Source of the DNA: Candidatus Zhuqueibacterota bacterium
Lineage (GTDB): Bacteria > Zhuqueibacterota > Zhuqueibacteria > Residuimicrobiales > Krinioviventaceae
Length of the DNA stretch: 32,120 nt
NCBI GenBank assembly: GCA_016934825.1
Contig: JAFGSB010000027.1
Location: 1-32,120, forward strand
Reading direction: 5' to 3'
Shown: positions 14,975 through 24,070 of the stretch, one piece after another
How positions within the stretch are numbered: position 1 is the first letter of the stretch
Layout of the letters: the number at the start of each line of letters is the position of its first letter
Translations under genes and position numbers: made by a program
The notes under the pieces: generated by a model
The model's database searches: none
What the model was told of the DNA's origin: nothing
What the model saw: only the letters and a program-made list of their open reading frames with translations

Positions 14975-17900
14975 CTACTTTATAAGTAATAATTTCCTGG
15001 TTATTCTATTTCTTGTACCATTGTTAAATTCGGCGTTGAGTTGATAAAAGTATACACCGCTGGCAAGCTGACCCGCGTCAAAAACAACACTGTAATTCCC
15101 GCCCGGCTGATTCTTGACATTTACAAGTTCTTTTACCTTTTGTCCCATAATATTATATATAAAAAGTGTAACATGTGCACGATCAGGCAGATCATAATTT
15201 ATAGTTGTATAAGCGTTAAATGGATTCGGATAATTCTGCTTTAAATCAAACCTGGACGGGATATTGTCTCTTTCAATATCAGCCATACCGGCGCCGTTTA
15301 TCCTTCCGGGTGTTCCGCCTTTTTCGAGTGATGCTTCCCAATAATTACCTACGGAATTATCAAACTGGATACTTTTCAAAGACAAACTATATCCATATCC
15401 ATCGGCCATCACAGGCCAGGGCGCTTTATTTTCAAAAGCCACACTATCTACAGATTGCATTATGGTAGAATATAGTCTGACCTGGTCACTCCGTCCCAAA
15501 CCAAATCCGGTATTTCCGATAATATTTCTCACATTCGGATAAATCATCCTGAAATCATCCACATTTTCGCATATAACCAGCAAACTGTCCGGGGGCAGGA
15601 CCGTACCATCGGGAATATAAAAACTGTGCGCGTTATTATTATCTTTTATAATCCAGCCTGATAAATTCTGGGAAACGGATTGCGGATTATATAATTCAAT
15701 CCAATCGCCGGAATCTATATCATTTCCGGTATTGTACATAATTTCTGTAATAACAACCGCCCCATAATTCAGACCTTCAAAATCGAAAAGTCCCATGTTT
15801 GAACCGTTTTTGCCTTTGCCGGTGCCGATTGTCCCGGGAAGTAAATAATAATCCTCATCGAATTGAGGCGTACCCGAAATACAATACGGGTAATCATTAT
15901 AATCCGTATCATTGGTCATTGAAAAAGAGATATCTATCGCGCCTTCTACGGGCGCCTGGGTCGGATTGATATAATTGCGGATATTGTCCTGGTTGTTGTA
16001 TATAATCGAGTTCGTGGCGGTTATATGGCCGTTATAGGTCCATGCCTGACTATTGTACCCGTCGCCGAAGCGGAGTCCGGTGTCGTTATTGATAAGGACA
16101 CAATGATCAACAAAAACATTCGGACCGGGAATGTCAAAATTATTAGTCCATCCGCTTTCTATCCCCTGATCGCAATTCTGCACAACCGTATTGCAGACCC
16201 TGATCGTGTCCAGGCCGGAAGCAGCCACACCTTCGTGCATCCAGCCGTCAATCCAGCAATTGGTCATTTTTAGCCGTGCTCCGTGGTGATCTATTGCGTC
16301 ATCCTTGCCGGTTATGAAATAACAGTTATCAATAACCGAATACTCATCGGAACCGGGATACATATAAGCTATATAATATCCGTCACTGTCTTTATCTTCA
16401 AATACGCCGTCATCATTCGGGATATTCATAATATAGCTGTCACGGCAATTCAACAGTGTATAATGTAACTCGCCGCCGTGAAAAATAAACGCCGACAAAG
16501 ATTCTGAGACATTCACAATGCTTTTATGCGAACACAAGCCCTTGCCGGGTGAATTGAGTAAATAACAATTATTTAAATTCAATTCCGAATTGTCCCTGGC
16601 AAAAAGAATGGGCTGCCGGTTCGTATGCGCCCAGCCTTTGTCCGGATTTCCGCCGCTGTTCACAAAGAAACAATAACGGAAATCCGCTCTGGTATTATAA
16701 AATTCAAAACCGCCCCATGGTTCATCACGGTTTTCCGAAATGAACACAACGGGATTTTCCGCATTACCGTTTACCGTTATCCGGCCCCTGACAATCACAT
16801 CCACATATTTTTTTATATAAACACAAGTCCCCGGTTCTATAATCAAATGCAGATTTTCAGGAACAGTCAAATCACCTGCGATCAGGCGATCTTTATCTGC
16901 CGTCCAGTGAACTTCTCCTTCAGATAGCTGCCCGGAATATGTCTGCACCGGGTAGTTATTATTAACCGTAATATTTTTCTGCGCTTCGGCAATATTTGAA
17001 TCTTTGACTTTAAGAGAAAAACCGGAACTATAATCTACAGGCAGTACAATACTCCCCGCACCTTTCTGTATATTAAATGTCGTATCCAGGGTTGTCTGAT
17101 CGATCTGTATTTTTACGGCGCTATTTTTATGATCATCGATTTCCCAGTTCATATCCCGGATTCGCGCCACGACCGGCAAAATACTGCCTGATCGTACCCT
17201 GGGCGGCGCGATCAATTCCGTATTTGTCTCCCCCAGTTTTTTAAAATTCGCTGATACAACCTGACCCTCAACAGGATTTATTCGTATCTCAGGGTCAGTG
17301 GGTAATTGACTATCAGCCCACCCTGCAAACGTGTACCCCGCTGCCGGAACAGCTTTGATCTCAACCGGCACATCCGAGTAGTATTTACCCGTCCACGGGA
17401 AGGTATCAATTTTAAGGGTATTAATCTTATAATAACCCTTACCCGCCGGTGCCTCAATAATGATATTAACCAGATCACCAAGCTGAAAATATTGTTTCAT
17501 CTGGTCTCTGACAATACCCGGCCGGTTCCGGATCTTTGTCCGGAGTATTTCGACATTGTTATCCCAGTCTTCCCGTTTGGCGTCCCAGCGCTGTAATTCA
17601 TAATGTATATCCGGTCTTATACTATTTGCCAGCGAATCCAGGACGGTGATCGCTTTTCCCGGGATAAAAAGTGTATTCAACACATCCGAGATACGATTAA
17701 CCAGCAAATCCCGGTAAGACTGGTTATGCAATAATTTTTGGGTAATAATATTCGGCCAGTATTCACCGCTCGGATCATCATAACGGGAAAATCCGTTCCA
17801 GTTACTACTGGCGTAGGCGCGATCCATATCCCAGAGGGTCCACTGCCATTTCGCGCCGGGGTATTTCGCTTTGAACATTGATGCCCCATAGGTCCAGCTG

Positions 17901-19366
17901 TGATATTCCGTTGGATGGGAAAGCACCTGGATTGCTGTAAAATTATCTATATCAATCAGATCGGCGGCTTTAGCAAACTGCTCGTCGGTATACAGATCAT
18001 TTGTTTTGAAAAAATTAATGGTGTCGGTAAAATCGGCCGAGCTGCCGTACACCAATTCCCAATTTGTCCACCGGTAACGGATGATATCCATATCATTATA
18101 AAAATAATAGTCGCTGATAAAGTGCTCATTGACACTTTCGCGTATATCATAAATCCCCCAAAACTGGCCGTTCAGGTACAAAACCGCCAGTTTGCTGTGC
18201 GATGTTAAAAAGCCCAGACGCCGCCAGAATTCATTAGTAAGCGGGTCCCTCAGCAAAGTACCGTTATAGTTCTTTAAATCATCGTCGTAACCTGCCCGTA
18301 AAACGAGATTTTTAAAACTCTTGACAAATGTATTTTCAAACATCGGATATTCAAGCCGGTCATTGCCGAATTCTTCCCGAAAATATAACCGGAAAGATTT
18401 TTTTTCCATCTCCCTGCCTGTATTGCCCTGAATCCGAAGGCCGGAGGTTATTCTAAATTTTTCCTGCTCTTCCTGGAAAAATTCTACATCTACTTTTCTT
18501 TCCCATTTTCTGCCGCTTTCTAAAGAATTGGTATAAATACCGGTTGAATCATCAAACAAATTTTTAGGATCGGTAATTATCGAAACAACAGGCAGGGAAT
18601 GAATGGTGTTGATAAAAAACGATCTTGATGTGACTAATCCGGGACCATAACCATCTCTGAACGCGCGGGCGCTTAAAATGCAGGTGCTGTCAATAGTGAC
18701 CGGCCCGGCGTATTTTGCCGAATTCAAATCCGGAACTGAGCCGTCCAGCGTATAATAAATGGACTCTGCATTATCTCCCGGTTCAATCGTCACAGTGACC
18801 GGACTGCTATAGAATCCGGCTTGTTGTTTTATGACGGGCCGCTCTGTAAATACGGTATATACCATGTTATTTGCAGCATTAGGGGACGGTTCCGGCATAT
18901 ATCCGAGATTTGCCGAGGCATCAGGATATCGGCCAAAAGAAATATCGGTTTCCTGTTCGGGGAAAACGATATCATCAACAATTGTTGATCCATCCGCTTC
19001 GACAAGGAATATATGTTCTCCCGATTTTGCCAGTTTGAAATTTGTATGCAAGGGGCCTTCGTCTTGTTCCTCATCCGCCCAAATCAGCATAAAACCACCG
19101 GCAGGAATGGTCGTTTCGGCCGTATGATCTGAAGGAAATTTCCATTTTGTCAGGTTGTCCTTATCATCACTTAAATAATATCCGGCTAAATTTACGGATG
19201 TGGACATGGCATTATAAATTTCTATCCAGTCATTATAATTATCCCGCTCATCCCCTAATGTAAGAACATTGGAGGCCATAAATTCATTAATAAATATTTC
19301 TCCGGCGGGAAGACAGATTTCCGCAGTTAAAAGGAATGCCACAATATAAAAACTTATTTTTTTCAT
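14975..19366 (-). CDS. Secreted CotH kinase-like, lamin-tail, beta-helix protein with type IX sorting domain
   Basis: This 1463-residue mosaic is probably exported and surface-anchored. In order: signal peptide (1-21); lamin-tail domain (about 22-165, INEFMAS and DWIEIYN); chitobiase-like C-terminal domain (about 173-253, YYTLDGSVPD); CotH kinase-like domain (about 258-620) with GLRIQGNTGR, SFRLYFREEFG, LRDPLTNEFWRRLG and WQWTLWDMDRAY; an InlB-like repeat (about 642-710); a parallel beta-helix (about 815-1132); a second lamin-tail domain (about 1200-1310); and a C-terminal FlgD-like sorting domain (about 1373-1463, NYPNPFNAYTTINYDLP). CotH proteins of spores phosphorylate protein serines. Here substrates are unknown, and the WDMD segment may carry metal-binding acids. 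It is monocistronic on the minus strand. The ribosome site is weak. Confidence 0.9.
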   Translation of the reverse strand: MKKISFYIVAFLLTAEICLPAGEIFINEFMASNVLTLGDERDNYNDWIEIYNAMSTSVNLAGYYLSDDKDNLTKWKFPSDHTAETTIPAGGFMLIWADEEQDEGPLHTNFKLAKSGEHIFLVEADGSTIVDDIVFPEQETDISFGRYPDASANLGYMPEPSPNAANNMVYTVFTERPVIKQQAGFYSSPVTVTIEPGDNAESIYYTLDGSVPDLNSAKYAGPVTIDSTCILSARAFRDGYGPGLVTSRSFFINTIHSLPVVSIITDPKNLFDDSTGIYTNSLESGRKWERKVDVEFFQEEQEKFRITSGLRIQGNTGREMEKKSFRLYFREEFGNDRLEYPMFENTFVKSFKNLVLRAGYDDDLKNYNGTLLRDPLTNEFWRRLGFLTSHSKLAVLYLNGQFWGIYDIRESVNEHFISDYYFYNDMDIIRYRWTNWELVYGSSADFTDTINFFKTNDLYTDEQFAKAADLIDIDNFTAIQVLSHPTEYHSWTYGASMFKAKYPGAKWQWTLWDMDRAYASSNWNGFSRYDDPSGEYWPNIITQKLLHNQSYRDLLVNRISDVLNTLFIPGKAITVLDSLANSIRPDIHYELQRWDAKREDWDNNVEILRTKIRNRPGIVRDQMKQYFQLGDLVNIIIEAPAGKGYYKINTLKIDTFPWTGKYYSDVPVEIKAVPAAGYTFAGWADSQLPTDPEIRINPVEGQVVSANFKKLGETNTELIAPPRVRSGSILPVVARIRDMNWEIDDHKNSAVKIQIDQTTLDTTFNIQKGAGSIVLPVDYSSGFSLKVKDSNIAEAQKNITVNNNYPVQTYSGQLSEGEVHWTADKDRLIAGDLTVPENLHLIIEPGTCVYIKKYVDVIVRGRITVNGNAENPVVFISENRDEPWGGFEFYNTRADFRYCFFVNSGGNPDKGWAHTNRQPILFARDNSELNLNNCYLLNSPGKGLCSHKSIVNVSESLSAFIFHGGELHYTLLNCRDSYIMNIPNDDGVFEDKDSDGYYIAYMYPGSDEYSVIDNCYFITGKDDAIDHHGARLKMTNCWIDGWMHEGVAASGLDTIRVCNTVVQNCDQGIESGWTNNFDIPGPNVFVDHCVLINNDTGLRFGDGYNSQAWTYNGHITATNSIIYNNQDNIRNYINPTQAPVEGAIDISFSMTNDTDYNDYPYCISGTPQFDEDYYLLPGTIGTGKGKNGSNMGLFDFEGLNYGAVVITEIMYNTGNDIDSGDWIELYNPQSVSQNLSGWIIKDNNNAHSFYIPDGTVLPPDSLLVICENVDDFRMIYPNVRNIIGNTGFGLGRSDQVRLYSTIMQSVDSVAFENKAPWPVMADGYGYSLSLKSIQFDNSVGNYWEASLEKGGTPGRINGAGMADIERDNIPSRFDLKQNYPNPFNAYTTINYDLPDRAHVTLFIYNIMGQKVKELVNVKNQPGGNYSVVFDAGQLASGVYFYQLNAEFNNGTRNRITRKLLLIK

Positions 19367-19533
19367 CGAGAACCTGTTTTTATCATCCGTAAAATATTTT
19401 TTTGAATATCAAATATAACAAAAAAAATTAAAAATAATCAAATTATTTTCAAATATCGAATTTTGCAGACTAAAAATATCTCCATGATAAATTTTTTGGG
19501 GTAGAATGGCGACTTTTCAATTGCTAAAATAAA

Positions 19534-19585
19534 AGCCCCAACATGAAAGACTATCTTTTAATAATTGGATTTTCATGTTGGGGCT
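19534..19585 (-). terminator. Rho-independent terminator of the DUF3078 gene
   Basis: Perfect 15-bp arms (19534-19548 and 19571-19585) with a GGGGC-containing stem enclose a 22-base loop. On the minus strand the stem is followed by TTTTATTTT. It lies about 40 bases after the DUF3078 stop and before the CotH gene, so it separates the two transcription units. Confidence 0.85.
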
Positions 19586-19626
19586 GTGGGAAAGCGGTTT
19601 TTAAGAACTTTTAACTTGTTCTCCGG

Positions 19627-20490
19627 CTATTTAAAAAAATTATAACTAATACCTACTGCCAGTGCCTGTTTCAACTGACGCTTTTTGGAAATATCCTTAT
19701 CATAGAGCACCTTTACATTAAAATTCAAATTGACATATTCAGACACCTTGGCGGTTAACATCGTATCCCAGTTCACATCAATTTGATCGAATGCTTTCAG
19801 GTTCGAAAACAATTCCAATTTCGATTTCAGGTTACTGTTTTCCGTAATATTTACATCCAGATCGGTGACGGATTCAATACCATATTCATATTTTTTCTTT
19901 TCGATGATGGTCGTTTTCGGATCATCCGCAAAAGGGGCCGGATAGTCATTGGTTAATGTTTGTTTCATCGAAAAACCAAGCCTGGTTTTAATTTCTTCAC
20001 GTGGTTTATATCCGAAACCGGCGCTTTCCCTTAAGTACAACGGATCCATAAAATCGGAGACCTGAAGCTTGGGGTTCTGGCCATAATCATATCCCGGAGC
20101 AAACTGAGTCTCCCCGGTGCCGGCCACGTACGGATCAATATTGATTCCCAGTTTATAGGTGTAAACGGTTTCCAGTTTAATCTCATCAATTGATTTTTTT
20201 GTCTCCCCATTGCCGATTTTTATCATACCGTAATTCAATTTCCCGCTGTTTGCCCAGTTGGTTTTTTCCTGATCATTCACAAATTTATAGGAATAATTTA
20301 ACTGCCATGCCATAGAGTTTTCACCACCCTGAACATAATTATCAAAGCTGGTTTGCGTCAAGTTAATTCCCACAATCATTTCTTTTTGCCAGCCGTATTT
20401 TGGCTCCTCGGTTTCCGGCGTTTGTGCGTTTACTAATACGGAAATAACGATGATAATACCAAATGTGAAAATTTTTATATTTTTTTTCAT
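19627..20490 (-). CDS. DUF3078 outer-membrane beta-barrel protein
   Basis: This 287-residue protein is a probable outer-membrane barrel of the DUF3078 family, whose function is unknown. I choose the ATG at 20490 over one ten codons upstream because GGAGGG lies four bases before it (20500-20495) and it begins a proper signal peptide (MKKNIKIFTFGIIIVISVLV, cleavage near VNAQ). Family marks follow: GWQKEMIVGINLTQTSFDNY, the GGENSMAWQLNYSYKF strand, NSGKLNYGMIKIG and LKLNYGI-like strands. It ends in KQALAVGISYNFFK with a near-terminal Phe. A strong terminator follows. It lies 272 bases downstream of the OMP gene and probably has its own promoter there, which I could not place. Confidence 0.88.
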   Translation of the reverse strand: MKKNIKIFTFGIIIVISVLVNAQTPETEEPKYGWQKEMIVGINLTQTSFDNYVQGGENSMAWQLNYSYKFVNDQEKTNWANSGKLNYGMIKIGNGETKKSIDEIKLETVYTYKLGINIDPYVAGTGETQFAPGYDYGQNPKLQVSDFMDPLYLRESAGFGYKPREEIKTRLGFSMKQTLTNDYPAPFADDPKTTIIEKKKYEYGIESVTDLDVNITENSNLKSKLELFSNLKAFDQIDVNWDTMLTAKVSEYVNLNFNVKVLYDKDISKKRQLKQALAVGISYNFFK

Positions 20491-20762
20491 TTTTCCCTCC
20501 ACAAAAACTTGAATATTCATTATTTAAAATTTAACACCTTAAACAATCCATGTATAAAATTATTCCCAAATAAAATAAATAATAACGCAAAATAATATAA
20601 TTTTATATGATATCCCATGCCCCATAAATACATATTAATTAACACCCGTATATGTTAAAACCCGGATACCGGTGAAAAAAAAGTATTATGAATGTCCCCG
20701 TTATACACAACACCCGTGGAATTGACGACATATTATTATAACAAATTGTGTATTTGATCCCT

Positions 20763-21935
20763 TTAAAACAAATTACCAAATGTAGCATAAATAGCAAGAT
20801 CACTGTAACGGGAACGTCCGATATCCAGTGCGCCGATAAAATCCTTGTTCCAACGGACATGCAATCCAACGCCTTCCGCAATCCGTAAATGATTCAGGTT
20901 CTTCGGATCATGATCAAGCCACACTTTACCGCAATCAATATATGTATGCAAATAAAAGGTAAAATCCTGTTTCAATATCATTTGATGATACATTCTATAC
21001 CGGAATTCAAAATTTGCCAGAAATTTGTAGGGGCCGATAAACATTAATCTTGGGATACCCCTCAGAGTGTAGGAGCCTCCCAGTCCCTGTCGTCTTTGAT
21101 AGGAACTGCTTATAAAACCCATTTCATAAAAGGGCGGATTCCCCGGCATTGCTTCGACTAATAATCGCTGCGCATAGATAAGACGCGGATGTAATAAAAA
21201 ATAACGCCGGTCCGTTACCGTGATCCGGGAATAGGAATAATCGCTTCTCAAAAAACGTGCAGCTCTTTCCAATAAAATTTCACTCCAATATCCTTTTGCA
21301 GGAACGGCCTCATTATCTCTTTTATCATATACAATTCCCAACTGAATATAATTACTTTGTCCGCCGTCTCTGCCATAAGGCGGGTCCGAGGAAAATTTTG
21401 TCATTCCGGCCTGAGAATTTATTTTTGTATGAAAAAACCCCATGCCCGCAAGTCCTTTTAAACCGTCAACTAACAGCGGAAATTGAATTTTTGACATCAG
21501 CGCCAGGTACTCCCGACGATAGGTATAAAAATTTTCGTTTATAAATCGACTATTCCCCTCTTCCTGGTAGGCGGGTTCATAGGCAATACTATTCCCCACT
21601 CCAAAAAAGTCGTCAAAGACAAAACGCTTGGAGTCAAGATATATATCAAAACGTGAATTCTTTCCAAATATTTCCGGCACGTCAAAAAACAGGAAAAGAT
21701 CCCGCCTTTGTTTGGTTGTCCAGGTAAAATTAAAGACTAAATTCCACTTGTATGGATTTATCTTGCCGTTTCCGTACTGATACAGGAATACACGGCCGCC
21801 ATACTGTAATCCTTCCCCACTGCTGTAAGAAAAATTCGGCAATCCGGCCAGAGATAATCCTGTAGGTTGTTCCTGTGAGTAGCTCGAAATTGAAAAACAA
21901 AACAGTATAAACAGAAATAAAATATGTTTTATCAA
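20763..21935 (-). CDS. BamA/TamA-family (Omp85-like) outer-membrane barrel protein
   Basis: This 390-residue protein begins with a signal peptide (MIKHILFLFILFCFSISSYS, cut before QEQP) and is otherwise a series of amphipathic beta strands. It resembles the bacterial surface antigen barrel of the Omp85 superfamily. Supporting features are RRQGLGGSYTLRGIPR near residue 285, similar to the conserved VRGF/Y-type loop, LGIVYDKRDNEAVPAKGYWSE near 205, and a C-terminal Phe (YATFGNLF). It lacks POTRA domains and so is too short for BamA itself. The start ATG overlaps the stop of the upstream methyltransferase in an ATGA, so the two are coupled. Cargo or role is unknown. Confidence 0.82.
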   Translation of the reverse strand: MIKHILFLFILFCFSISSYSQEQPTGLSLAGLPNFSYSSGEGLQYGGRVFLYQYGNGKINPYKWNLVFNFTWTTKQRRDLFLFFDVPEIFGKNSRFDIYLDSKRFVFDDFFGVGNSIAYEPAYQEEGNSRFINENFYTYRREYLALMSKIQFPLLVDGLKGLAGMGFFHTKINSQAGMTKFSSDPPYGRDGGQSNYIQLGIVYDKRDNEAVPAKGYWSEILLERAARFLRSDYSYSRITVTDRRYFLLHPRLIYAQRLLVEAMPGNPPFYEMGFISSSYQRRQGLGGSYTLRGIPRLMFIGPYKFLANFEFRYRMYHQMILKQDFTFYLHTYIDCGKVWLDHDPKNLNHLRIAEGVGLHVRWNKDFIGALDIGRSRYSDLAIYATFGNLF

Positions 21936-22780
21936 ACCGTGAATCCCTTTTGTTTTACGGCTTTAATGGTGAGAAACGAATCAACATGTATAAAATCCAG
22001 TACTCGTTTTATCCCAGCCAATAAAGGCCGTTGTTTATCAGTATAATTCATATGTATTACCCTAATACCGGTAAAACCGGATTTTTTCAGCATTTTTCGC
22101 AACGTGCCAATCGTAAAAAACGATAAATGATAGCGCGGGTGATTACCGCCCGCCCAGCGGTTTTTTCCGCCCGCTAATTGAAATTTAAGGCTGTTTAAAT
22201 TCGGGACCTCTAAAATCAAATATCCGTCCGTATTGAGCAATTTATTTACTTTTTCCAGCACGGCAGCAGGATCATTAAAATGTTCCAGAACATGCCACAG
22301 AGTAATGATATCGAACGACGTATTTAACGGACCTATCCTTTCCATATCGCCGGTTAACACATGAATATTATATTTTCTTTTGGCATATTCCGCAGCGACC
22401 GACGATATATCAATCCCTGTTACATCATAACCGCGTTCTTTAGCCAGGTGCAAAAAATATCCTCGTCCGCAGCCAATCTCCAGTAACCGCCCCTCTGGCA
22501 CGATACGCTCTAATAAACCGATACGACAATGATAAATATTCCAGGAACTTTGCTGCTCCGCATCCATATTTTGAGTCCGTTCCTCTATTACATCCGCATT
22601 CTCAAAATAGGTATTATAGTTTTGCGGTTTACTGTCGGCCCGAAACGGATTTTGTACATATACAAAGCCGCATGTCTTACATTTAACGATACGGAATCCA
22701 TCTATGACATACCTGAGTTTACAGGAAGAACGACGACAATACGGACAATTACGAATTTTTCTATCCCTAAAATGATCCAT
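21932..22780 (-). CDS. Class I SAM-dependent methyltransferase with N-terminal zinc ribbon
   Basis: This 282-residue cytoplasmic protein has an N-terminal zinc-ribbon-like motif (Cys12/Cys15 and Cys34/Cys37, NCPYC and CKTCGFVYV) and a Rossmann SAM-binding domain. Motif I is RLLEIGCGRGYFLHLA (about residues 98-113), with the acidic GIDIS strand after it. The ITLWHVLEHFNDP segment near 155-170 is typical of SAM-dependent enzymes of the Methyltransf_23 type. Such proteins are common in polysaccharide and antibiotic clusters, where the ribbon marks the methyltransferase family. Substrate unknown. It overlaps the OMP gene by four bases, which suggests that the two products act together or are only co-regulated. 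No glycosyltransferase is adjacent. Confidence 0.88.
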   Translation of the reverse strand: MDHFRDRKIRNCPYCRRSSCKLRYVIDGFRIVKCKTCGFVYVQNPFRADSKPQNYNTYFENADVIEERTQNMDAEQQSSWNIYHCRIGLLERIVPEGRLLEIGCGRGYFLHLAKERGYDVTGIDISSVAAEYAKRKYNIHVLTGDMERIGPLNTSFDIITLWHVLEHFNDPAAVLEKVNKLLNTDGYLILEVPNLNSLKFQLAGGKNRWAGGNHPRYHLSFFTIGTLRKMLKKSGFTGIRVIHMNYTDKQRPLLAGIKRVLDFIHVDSFLTIKAVKQKGFTV

Positions 22781-23056
22781 TGCGAATCCATATATAATAT
22801 AACAGGAACAAAAACGATTATTTTACACGACCAGATACTCCAAAAATATTTAATCCATCTAATTTATATAATTTTCTTATTCATGCAATTTTAAAACCTG
22901 AACATACCGGTTTTCAATGCAGAATTTTCGTCAAGCTTTACCGGACATATTCTTTTCATCCCGGTATAAACAACTTATTATTCTTAATATATACTTTTTT
23001 ATACACAATAATCATCCGTTTTTTCAGAATACTATTTAACCGGGCCAACATTATTG

Positions 23057-24037
23057 TTATTCGGATTTATTGCTCCTGTCAATGACGACAGCAACAATAA
23101 TCACAAATCCTTTTACAACCTGCTGCCAGAAGGGAGATACATTCAGCAGTACCAGCCCGTTATTCAAAACGCCGATAATCAATGCTCCCAGAACTGTTCC
23201 CGCGATGGAGCCCCTGCCCCCGGACAACGAGGTGCCTCCCACCACAACCGCGGCAATGGCATCCAGTTCGTAGGAAATCCCGGCATTTGGCTGCGCCGAA
23301 TCGAGGCGGGCCGTCACAATCACGGCGGCAACCGCGGACAACAAACCGCATATCGCATAGACAATTATTTTTACCCGTTTTACATTTAATCCCGATAAAT
23401 GGGAAGCCTGCTCATTGCCGCCAATCGCGTAAACATAACGTCCGAACCTTGTTTTTCTCATAATGATCATAAATATCCCGACAACAATCCCGGTTACCCA
23501 TACCGGCAGGGGTATACCTAAAAACCAGCCGGTTCCGATGACGCTAAACTTTCCCAGACCGGTTATGGGATACCCGCCGGTCCACAACATAGTTAACCCG
23601 CGGGCGATAGTCAGCATACCCAGTGTAACCACAAACGGTGCGACTTTGAACCGTGTAATGACCACGCCGTTGAACAATCCCAGGATCAAACCCAAAAACA
23701 AACCCGCGCTTACCGCGCCAAAAGTATTATAACGGATCAATATATTTAACGGCTCAATGGCGATACCATTTTTTAACAGCCCGGCTGTTACGGCTCCGGT
23801 CAAAGCCAGAACTGAACCGACAGACAGATCGATGCCCCCGGTCAATATGACCAGGGTCATGCCGACCGAAATACATAAATTGACCGAAATCTGCCGTAAT
23901 ACGTTCCAAAAATTCCCGGTTGTAAAAAAATTATCCGTCAAAATCGTCATCAGGACAATCATCAGTAAAAGGGCGAAAAGGGATTGGGACTTTTGTAGTA
24001 TTTCCTTATACCGATTTTGCGGCATTCCACATATCAA
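23057..24037 (-). CDS. Sugar ABC transporter permease, RbsC-like
   Basis: This 326-residue inner-membrane protein is the permease of a ribose-type (CUT2) sugar importer and has about eight to ten hydrophobic spans. Family signatures include ISVNLCISVGMTLVILTGGIDLSVGSVLAL near residue 55 and GTSLSGGRGSIAGTVLGALIIG near residue 275. The TTG at 24037 is preferred because AGGGTGA lies seven bases upstream, while an ATG at 24025 has no ribosome site at a usable distance. It follows the ATPase gene after 33 bases. It should work with the binding protein encoded divergently at 25953. The sugar (ribose, another pentose, a hexose or an inositol) cannot be told from the permease. Confidence 0.92.
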   Translation of the reverse strand: MICGMPQNRYKEILQKSQSLFALLLMIVLMTILTDNFFTTGNFWNVLRQISVNLCISVGMTLVILTGGIDLSVGSVLALTGAVTAGLLKNGIAIEPLNILIRYNTFGAVSAGLFLGLILGLFNGVVITRFKVAPFVVTLGMLTIARGLTMLWTGGYPITGLGKFSVIGTGWFLGIPLPVWVTGIVVGIFMIIMRKTRFGRYVYAIGGNEQASHLSGLNVKRVKIIVYAICGLLSAVAAVIVTARLDSAQPNAGISYELDAIAAVVVGGTSLSGGRGSIAGTVLGALIIGVLNNGLVLLNVSPFWQQVVKGFVIIVAVVIDRSNKSE

Positions 24038-24070
24038 AGTAAAATCACCCTGTAGTTATTATTTGTGCTG

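Noticed and set aside
24025-24037. ATG at 24025 as the permease start
   Set aside because: The ribosome site AGGGTGA is seven bases from the TTG at 24037 but 19 from this ATG.
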